From contig OZ020492.1 of NCBI GenBank assembly GCA_963971405.1, forward strand, positions 14,310,151 to 14,374,150: a DNA stretch of 64,000 bases, in the 5' to 3' direction. The stretch's first letter is position 1; each line of letters starts with the position of its first letter. A model generated the notes under the pieces. It was not told the origin of the DNA. It saw nothing but the letters and a program-made list of their open reading frames with translations, and ran no database searches. Source of the DNA: Psococerastis gibbosa (Eukaryota > Arthropoda > Insecta > Psocodea > Psocidae). Below, in pieces: positions 56,701-64,000 of this stretch. The translations under genes were made by a program, and so were the position numbers.

Positions 56701-57560
56701 AGGCTCCACTTAAGTGGAATCAGACGTTGAAAAATGCTCTGAATGAATTAGGCTTAAAGCAATTGAAAACTGAACAATGTATTTACAAGAACAATGATAA
56801 CACACTATTTATTTGTTGCTATGTAGATGAAGGCGCGATCTTTGGTAAAAATGAGCATGAAATTGATAAATTTATGCTGGTATTGAAATAACAAATGAAG
56901 AAAATGGTATCATTTTAAGTCAGGCTGCCTAATGTAAACAAGTTTTTAGCAGATTTAATATGCCAAATTGTAAGAGCGTGGATACACCAGCTGAAAATGA
57001 TTCACTGGACACAAAGAATGAAAGTTTTACTTATAGACTAGCAGTGGGAAGTCTTCTGTATTTAAGAACTAAGACGAGACCTGATATATCATATGCTGTA
57101 GGCTATGAAACGCGCTCGATGGAAAATCCAACAAACAATAGTGTTATAAATTTGAAAAGAACGCTAAAGTATTTGATGGGTACTCAAAATTGTGGCATAC
57201 AATTTAACAAAGAGAGTAAAGATTTTAACTTAAATGTGTACTTTGATTCATTTACGCTGGCGATGTGAAGTCGTGAAGGAACCAAAAAGGACAACAGGAT
57301 TCGTTTTATTCCGGTGTGGCGGTCCTATTTCGTGGTGCAGTCGTGAACAACCTATTGTAGCGACATCTACAACAGAAGCTGAATTTATATCAGCAGCTGA
57401 GTGCATAAAAGAAACTTTATACGTAATTGCCCTCATTGAAGAAATAATTGAGAATAAAATAAATGTGTCACTTAATATTGATAATAATAGTACTATTGGT
57501 CTTATTAAGAACGGCCAGTTTAACAGGCACACAAAACATATAAGGCATATAAGGATATAA
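53759..57560 (+). mobile_element. Ty1/Copia LTR-retrotransposon fossil
   Basis: Parts in order: gag-like region (about 53759-54650) with CCHC knuckle CYGCGGLGHKISSC; integrase region (about 54800-55780) with WHKKMDHLNFKDLQKLH, CKICVESKQTRLPF and IIHCDVLGPIDP; reverse transcriptase (about 56100-56900) with [18 protein letters not shown] and NALYGLKQAPLKW; RNase H (about 57000-57560) with TRPDISYAVG and ATSTTEAEFISAAE. Gag-pro-int-RT-RH order marks Copia. It is broken by roughly a dozen frame or stop lesions plus a SINE insertion, so it is old and inactive. A clear LTR pair was not recognised; repeat Z lies outside both ends. Confidence 0.93.
56179..56377 (+). mobile_element. tRNA-Glu SINE S1 inserted in the Copia fossil
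   Basis: Has gtagagtagcgg, ctttcacccg and a perfect B box GGTTCGAGTCC, then the conserved body. TAGTCA occurs at 56173-56178 and 56378-56383 as a short target duplication. It lies in the reverse-transcriptase region and is younger than the Copia element. Confidence 0.88.
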
Positions 57561-57609
57561 GGTATTTCTTTCTGTGCGAAAAATTTAACAAAAAAATCAA
57601 TTTTAAGAC

Positions 57610-59700
57610 TAAAACTCTCGGGAGCCGGGACAAAGGATGGAAGCAGTGTAGCAGATTGGGAAACTTTCCAGAGGCTGTAACGCTCGGTGCCATGGCAACT
57701 GATGACGTCATACACGGCATCCTTGACAACCCAGTCTATAACAACCTCAGGCAACTCTCCGAAGTATCAAAGGGGTGCCACTGGCTTATGCGCAGCATAC
57801 CTTTGTCAGATCAATATGTTCTTGCTGATCAATAGCAATGTAGTGGCATTGCATCAATTTTTTTCATAATTGTTTTCTTTTCATTCTTACAAATTGATAG
57901 TCATACAATTTCTTCCCGTACTCGTCATTCATTCAGCATAATTGAAATCCCATATCATGTCACATGCGTAAAATGTTCCCAATAGTTTGGTTATTCTTAG
58001 CGGTAACATTGGCCAAAGCAATGGAAATGTTGTTGGTTTTTCGGGAAAACTATTGCTTTTATCAAATTTGAGCTATCCCGCCAAAACGCCCAAATTTCAA
58101 CAACAAAATCCAAGAACTACTTGAGGCAGCTAATGTAATTAATTAGCCAATGAATTTTCAGATGAATTACCTGGTAGTGAGCGTAACTTCCAGCATAAAG
58201 ACGGTGAAAAACAAAAACGTTTCGGCAGCAGATTAATCAGATCTTTCACACCAAACTGCATTAGGGTAAAAGGATTTTTAAGCAAAAGTTCAATCAAATA
58301 TTGCTCCATAATTTTTACACTCACTCGGATCCGACAATCAACCGTTCGCGACAAAACGCAACGACGCAGTGAAGACACATTTCGTTTTTTTTAGATACTC
58401 CGGAAGCTGTAGATGGGGAGACTTTGTAGAGGCTCCGACAGTCGCTGCCATGGCAACAGATTACGTCATGCGTAGCATCCATGACAACCCTGTCTAAAAG
58501 AACCTCAGGCAACTCTCCCAAGTATCGGAGGGGTGTGTTTGGCAGATCAATATGTGCTTACTGGTCAATAGCAATACTATGGTGTAGCATCAATTTTTCT
58601 TTGTTGTATGTTTTATTTTCTTTCTTACAATTTGGATCTTGGTTTCCTGCGATATGTTCTCGAGGAATGGAATGGCTTTCAACTTGAATTTTTACAAATA
58701 GTTTTGAATTATACTGATGTACTTGAACCGATCACCACTGGGATGTTGTGCTGTGGTATTATGGTCAGCAACGTGGCAACAAGCCACGTTTTTCTTCTAC
58801 AGGACACATTAACTTCACATTTCGTTTTTTTGGATACTCCGGAAGCTGTAGATGGGGAGAATTTCCAGAGACTCCAACAGTCGTTGCAATGGCAACTGAT
58901 TACTCATGCACAGCATCCATGATAACTAAGTCAAAATAGAACCACTGACAACTCTCCTTAGAATCGGAGGGGTGCCACTGTCTTGTAAGGAGCATATGTT
59001 TTTTAGATCTGCTTACTGGTCAATAGCAATGCAGTGGAATAGCATTCAGTATAATTTGCTAACTTGGTCCACCTACGAATTACGACATGTTTTTGAGGAA
59101 TTGAATGTCTTTCATCATGACTTTTTATCAACCAATTTGAATTATTCTGATGTTCAGGGTACCTCTATTGGGTTGCTTACAATAACCGATCGCCACAGGG
59201 ATGTTGTGCTGCGGTGTTCTTATGGTCAGCAACAACTAAAAGTTCAATCAAATATGGCTCCATAATTTTGGCAGAACCCTCAATCGTACACTATAAAACG
59301 CAACAACGTAGAGACGTTCTTCACATTTCGTTTCTTCAGAAACTCGGGCGCCTACTGATGTGTTGTCCACAATCGCCGATTAGCATGCAGCCGTTTGTAG
59401 ATGAGCTCAAATTTAAGCCCCCGAAAGACTCTAAAACTCTCGGGAGTCGGGATAAAGGATGAAAGGCCTTTATTTCAATCGATCCTGTAGCAGATGGGGA
59501 GACTTTCCGGAGGCTGCAGCTCGCTTCCATGGCAACTGAATACGTCATACACGGCATCCTTGACAACCCAGTCTACAAGAACCTCCCGCAACTCTCCGAT
59601 GTTTGGGAGGGGTGCCACTGGCTTATGTACGGCATAAATTTGTCTGATCAATAATATGTTCTTGGTGGTCAACAGCAATGGCGTAGCATAAATTGTTCTT
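57610..59700 (+). repeat. Array of four related units, 0.2-0.6 kb each
   Basis: Cores at about 57640-57850, 58406-58592, 58850-59047 and 59486-59692 share a GGGGAGACTTTCC-like start, ccatggcaac, the block around cagcatcc(a/t)tgacaac, cctcaggcaactctcc and ggtcaatagcaat. Flanks (aaaagttcaatcaaata, gggatgttgtgctg, cttcacatttcg) also recur, so larger segments were duplicated. A minus-strand frame (DWVVKDAVYDV) is open in two copies but not across all. No terminal repeats or tail found. Confidence 0.75.
57945..58072 (+). repeat. Repeat Z, copy 2
   Basis: See 52905-53040; similarity ends at ttatcaaatttgagct. Confidence 0.7.
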
Positions 59701-59792
59701 GCAATTGTTTCCTTTTCTTTTAATTTTTTCCCGTTTTTGTCATTTATTCTGTATAATTTGGCTGCATAGTTTACTTTCGATTTGTTTCAGGA

Positions 59793-60000
59793 CGTGTAGA
59801 GTAGTGGTGCAGACTCCGAATCACACCAGAAAGGTCGTTGGTTTGAGTCCCACACTTGCTACAATTTCTGGCCATGCTTCGGAGGGCATGCTAGGTATAA
59901 TTTAACCGTAGGGAAATTTTTTACAATGAAATGAACCATGTCCATCTACTACTTTATAAATTGGAAAGCATGTTCGAGTAAACTCGGACCGGTTCTTGTT
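59793..60000. repeat. SINE S1 5' half joined to repeat V
   Basis: 59793-59892 has the S1 head (gtagagtagtgg ... ggtttgagtccc, one change in the B box). 59900-60000 is V in reverse (aaagcatgttcgagtaaact, cggaccggttctt). Confidence 0.7.
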
Positions 60001-60029
60001 AGCAGGATCAGCTGGGGGATCTTCAGGAA

Positions 60030-60345
60030 GATGGAAGTGTAAATTCTAAACAACACTTACCTTATATGTGGCAGAACATCCCACATTTCAATCGCACCCT
60101 GCAGATGGGATGCACTCTGTTAGAGCTGGGCAGTAGCCATTTCTCGTAATCCAATGTCGATGACAAGAAGTGTATACTGAAAGGAATAAAAGAAATGTAT
60201 AAGGCTTAGTCAGTCCAATTACAGCCACATTATCATACTTCTGCCACTGTATTTTATAATAAATGGAATATAACTACAAAGCATCCGTCGCATGTACATT
60301 GGCGATGCCGCAATGCGGAGTTTTACCCGAATACCAAAGCGTGCG
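60030..60345 (-). repeat. Repeat X, copy 2
   Basis: Parallel to 52030-52360 over about 310 bp. Confidence 0.65.
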
Positions 60346-61870
60346 CAGGTCCTTTGTAAAATTGGAAAGCAGGATAAGATAGACACCTCAAATTGTTGTT
60401 TTACCAATCTATATGCTAAGTCCAAGTGGAATGTGACACGCATACACTAACCGTTTTAGTATCATTTCTTAGGGAATGTAATTTAATAATATTCTAGCAA
60501 TTAATAATAAATCTAATAAAAAAAACTGAAGAAAAAACCCAATGGGTCGCACATCCCTTGATCATTTGGTTCAGGTTGTAGGAAATAAAGAAGGCTAAAT
60601 CTTGGGGTATTCACTTAGAAAAATCTGGAACAAGTGATATGCAGGAACAAGGAAAGCACGTTCCCGGACACAGTCTTGTTAAAGGAAGACTGTTCCGGGA
60701 ATGAGAAAATCATGTTCCTAGAACTAGACGGAACTAGTTGCAGATTCACATTGCAGATCCTGCTTACTTAATGAAAACTTTCCAGTGCCGGAACAAGACT
60801 AACTTGTGTAATTCGTCAACAAGATGAGCTTGCTGCGTCTGGAACAAGATGGTCTTGTTCCAGAAGGGTCTTGTTGAATTTCAAGCCGTGATAGTCCCTG
60901 CGCATTGAGCAGACTACATTGTTCGTAGAACAACACGGATGTTTTGGTTTTTGCATTCTCATTTTTACACATGGAAAAATAATATGTGGAACCTGGATTC
61001 GTCACTGCGTCTAGAGACTGCTTATCGCCAATCTGTCGCTATTATTGTCTATTGCATGAACTAATATCATACGCACCCTCTTACTTCCGGGAATTGAACC
61101 ACGACCAGCTAGAAAACTGTGTCTTCGTCTATCACACGAGACATATTCTCGGATCTCTTTGTCATACGGTCACCTTGGCATTAAAATTTCATTTTTTTTA
61201 AATTCGGCAACCCTCATTCGGGCCAGGATTTTTGCAGGCAACCCTACATCATCGTATTTGCAATAAAACGGCGCTTATTTCTATGTTTAATTCATCCAAT
61301 AAACAAGTAGGTGAAGTTACCTATATTTTTAGTACCTGTTTAAACCTTGGCAACCCTGTGTATGGCCAAGAAAAATATAGGCAACCTTACGTTTTCATAC
61401 TCTATACACTTAGTACTTATGGCTAGTGTAAATTTTTTTGGATAAACACATCGGTGAAAATTCGACAAAAAAGTGATTTTTGAATTTTGAATTAATGGTA
61501 GCCTGGCCAGGATTTTTCCAGGCAGCCCATTGTTTTTATGATCTTTAGCCTACTAAATTGCTTATAAAACCATTTTCATCCAATAACCAGATCGGTGAAG
61601 GTCGATCTTACTTCGGATCTCCTACTAATACGATCGTTTATAAGCCCGATGTGCTGAATATACTGCTGCGTATATATAATGTGAAATATGTAAGACATAC
61701 TTTATACTTCTGGTTGTGCATATACTATATATATATGATATTAATTTCATTTATATTTGTGCCGCATGCAGGAGCATATTATATATATTGAATGTGCATC
61801 CTATGGAGCCGCAATTGAAATTCAACTGATATCTGATATATATATATATATACTTACTTTTTCAGCGCCA
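60346..61870. other. No gene recognised; clustered GGAACA/TGTTCC motifs at 60627-60861
   Basis: GGAACA at 60627, 60644, 60790 and 60841, and TGTTCC at 60691, 60713 and 60856. At 60841-60861 GGAACAAGA and TCTTGTTCC form a perfect 9-bp inverted repeat with a 3-bp spacer. ORFs up to 77 codons look like chance. Confidence 0.5.
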
Positions 61871-61877
61871 TTTCCCT

Positions 61878-62858
61878 TCACGGGGGGTCGGCGGCAAGAC
61901 AGCAACGCTTCCAGATCACCCGGTCTTGGGCCTGTTCCTTCGAGAGATTGGCAATTAGTAGGTCCTTCCGTGTTTTACTCGCCAGTGAGATTTTTGGTCG
62001 TCCACGTGCTCTGGTTCCTGGTACGGGTGTTGATCGCACTCTTTTTATCAACTCGTTGTCCCCCCTCCTCTCGACGTGCCCCCACCAGCTTAGTCGTCTT
62101 TCTCGCAGCTTTTCGTGGATGTCTCTTGTTCTCATTTGGCATCTTATGTCGGTGTTTCTCACTCTGTCAATCAGAGAAAAGCCACATGCTCTTCTTAACA
62201 TACGCATTTCGGCTACATGTAACATATTCTCCTCGTCCCTTTTGAGTGGCCAGCATTCCGACCCGTATAGCATGCTCGGACGTACCATTTGTTTATACAC
62301 TCGGCCTTTGAGTTTCATCGGCATCTTGCGGTCCGTCAGTATAGGTGCCATATCCCTGTATTTCATCCACCCGGCCTTAATTCGACATTTGACATCATCT
62401 TCACATCCGTCATTCTGTTCAATAGTACTGCCCAGGTACTTAAATTTGTTAGTCTTGTTTATTGTGTGAGTGCCTATGCTGATGGATCCCGGCTCCTGTC
62501 TAACGCACTCCATGTACTCCGTCTTATCTTTGTTCACTTTCAGTCCCTCCTTCTCCAGCGTTTTTACCCATGTATTCAGGTTAGCTTCAGCATCTTGGCG
62601 ACTGTCTGCTGTGAGGACGACATCATCTGCAAATAGGATACTCTTCGGAGCTTCGCCCTGGATTTGTTCCGTCACCGCATCCATTACTATCAAGAAGAGG
62701 AAAGGGCTTAGTGCAGAGCCCTGGTGTAGCCCAAAATTGACAGAGAAGCTTTCGCTCAATCCTGCTGCGCTTCTTACTTTCGTGGTGCACCCCCGGTACA
62801 TATCCTGGATTACCCTTATATACTCCGCCAACACTCCGTGCTTCTTCAGGCAGTCCCA
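61878..62858 (-). mobile_element. RTE-type LINE, 5'-truncated reverse transcriptase
   Basis: An open frame of 318 codons from the first Met (62834), extending to 62858 (WDCLKKHGVLAEYIRVI), covers the second half of the reverse transcriptase: GLHQGSALSPFLFLIV, the catalytic LFADDVVL, LNTWVKTLEKEGLKVNKDKTE, FKYLGSTI. The C-terminal tail follows with RLSWWGHVERR and RARGRPK. The FADD box is intact. The 3' end is followed by (TA)n at about 61839-61851; the 5' side stops in a palindromic (TA)n at 62859-62895. No stop or shift in the retained part, so insertion is fairly recent. Large antisense ORFs here are shadows. Confidence 0.93.
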
Positions 62859-62899
62859 TATTATATATATATATATATAATATATATATATATAAATTC

Positions 62900-63010
62900 T
62901 TCACACCTTTCAATCGTAAACTGCAGATGACGTACAGCTTTAAATTAGTGCACTCTGTGAGAGCTGGGAATAAGCTATTTCTTGCATTCCAATGCCAATG
63001 ACGGGAAAAG
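62900..63010 (-). repeat. Repeat X, short copy 3
   Basis: cacctttcaatcgtaaactg, cagatga, ctctgtgagagctggg and cttgcattccaatg align with 60085-60165. Confidence 0.55.
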
Positions 63011-63555
63011 ACGGACGGTTGCTATTCAATGGGTATACCGAGCTGGAAGCAAGGAGATGGTCCCGCTAGTCACAATAGCCCACAAGTACAGGTAATGTGA
63101 CAGTTTCTCAAAAGTTGGGAAGCAGCGCATCAACTGTGCTATAACAAAAACGCTCCACTGACTAGCACAACAGGACCCTTGTGAAGAACCCCATGCCGTG
63201 AGCTGTTTTGGTCACTCGATTGAGATGGGCACGATTCCATGGCTCACCTGTTCCACACAAATCACTTCTGACCACGCTGCTTCAATGAGCATGTGGATGC
63301 CGCCTATTAGCGGCCTGACCTGGCACTCTACAGGCAGGCGTGGCACAAAACGTCAAGTGTGCTAGGTGTTTTCTGACGAAAAGTAAGTAAGACATTTAAA
63401 AGTAGTTACCGGCAGTTCCTTGAGCAAAGACAGGGCAGTTGATGTCTTATTTTGGTTGAGCTTCAAAAGCACGGTGTCGGCGAGATGAAAGACATCAGCA
63501 ACGTGAGTTGTAGCCAGCTGCAAATGTAACCACTTGCTGTTCTGCTAATTTCCCA
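63011..63555. other. No gene recognised
   Basis: Probably flank or 5' part of the Tc1-like element that follows; no terminal inverted repeat could be defined. Confidence 0.3.
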
Positions 63556-64000
63556 TCATCAAGCAAGAAAAAGTGAGCTAGAGATAAAGAGAATCCTCCA
63601 ATTATCAAAGTCTACCGTCCACAATAATTTGGTACGCTGTACGCCAAGACCACTGATCCGGGGGAAAGCGACGAGGCGGCCACGCAAGACGACTAGTCGC
63701 CAGGACAAGGAATTCGTAAAAATCATTAAAGCCAAACGCATAATTGATCTAGAGCTCAAGGAAGCTTGCAACTAATCAACATTGTCCAATAGCCCAGGCT
63801 CTGTGAGTACTACAGTTAGACGAATCCATTCTGCCCGCTATGGTTTTTACACTACCAAGGGGAAACCCCTATTGACACCTGTACAGGTAAAGAGGAGGTT
63901 TGCTTGGGCAAGTGAGAGGGTGAATTGGACAGAACAGGACTGGAAAAGGCTCATTTGTAGCGATGAGGCCCGATTTGAACTAACTTTGGATTCTGCTGGA
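63556..64000 (+). pseudogene. Tc1/mariner transposase, N-terminal part, cut by window edge
   Basis: The frame runs EIKRILQLSKSTVHNNL (HTH), KATRRPRKTTSRQDKEFVKI (GRPR-type linker and second HTH), a TAA near 63773, then RIHSARYGFYTTKGKPLL and VKRRFAWASERVNWTEQDWK, ending at RLICSDEARFEL with the first catalytic Asp. At least one in-frame stop, so this copy is probably dead. The DDE remainder lies beyond 64000. Confidence 0.85.

Noticed and set aside
52905-58072. Repeat Z as the LTR pair of the Copia fossil
   Set aside because: The two copies sit at very different distances from the coding region and only about 130 bp match; no TG..CA ends, primer site or polypurine tract could be fitted.
61948-62880. 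Antisense ORFs of 115-173 codons
   Set aside because: They lie opposite the RTE reverse transcriptase and have no recognisable domain.
1-64000. CRISPR arrays, operons, ribosome binding sites, rRNA or functional tRNA genes
   Set aside because: The sequence is eukaryotic; tRNA-like heads occur only in SINEs, and no rRNA or intact tRNA cloverleaf was seen.

Overview
This is animal nuclear DNA, most likely from a marine or arthropod-like invertebrate. The evidence is spliced genes with GT-AG introns of about 0.3-3.6 kb, AT-rich intergenic sequence, and a dense mix of hAT, pogo, Tc1, piggyBac-like, Helitron, RTE, CR1-like, Penelope, Copia and tRNA-SINE sequences. I cannot name the taxon. Nearly all long ORFs are transposons or chance; the host genes lie in short exons and were found by matching splice phases and conserved protein motifs.

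Layout. (1) 722-3286, plus strand: the last three coding exons of a very-long-chain 3-oxoacyl-CoA reductase / 17-beta-HSD12 gene. A decayed copy of part of one exon lies in an intron, and a poly-G hAT MITE sits just before the last exon. (2) 3.5-12.2 kb: repeats, including a 2.1-kb non-autonomous hAT with six near-identical 192-bp units (the source of a spurious 411-codon ORF), a C2H2 zinc-finger exon on the minus strand (8600-8948) and several MITEs. (3) 12282-19231, minus strand: a complete four-exon gene for RNA polymerase III subunit RPC9 (CRCP), 149 aa. Its introns hold a CR1-like LINE tail, a zone of MITEs nested in a MITE, and a Helitron-like piece. (4) 19.3-24.2 kb: a 985-bp hAT with a perfect 8-bp TSD, a palindromic MITE, and a damaged DDE-type transposon gene of the DUF7869-like kind. 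(5) 25.8-29.4 kb: an apparently intact pogo element (two-exon transposase, TIRs, TA duplication) inserted in an older TIR element. (6) 29913-35995, plus strand: an unrecognised four-exon gene for an 88-aa protein whose splice phases all agree; its introns hold RTE, SINE, Penelope and foldback sequence. (7) 36-53.7 kb: mostly unrecognised or repeat DNA with LINE tails, SINEs and MITEs. (8) 53.8-57.6 kb: a decayed Ty1/Copia fossil split by a tRNA-Glu SINE, followed by an array of related 0.2-0.6 kb units (57.6-59.7 kb). (9) 59.8-64 kb: SINE and repeat pieces, a 5'-truncated RTE reverse transcriptase (61878-62858, minus), and the start of a Tc1-like transposase running off the right edge.

The three recognisable host genes have unrelated jobs: fatty-acid elongation in the ER, Pol III transcription, and unknown. 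No multi-gene system is evident. The most striking content is the nesting of transposons, which can be ordered in time from empty sites and target-site duplications.
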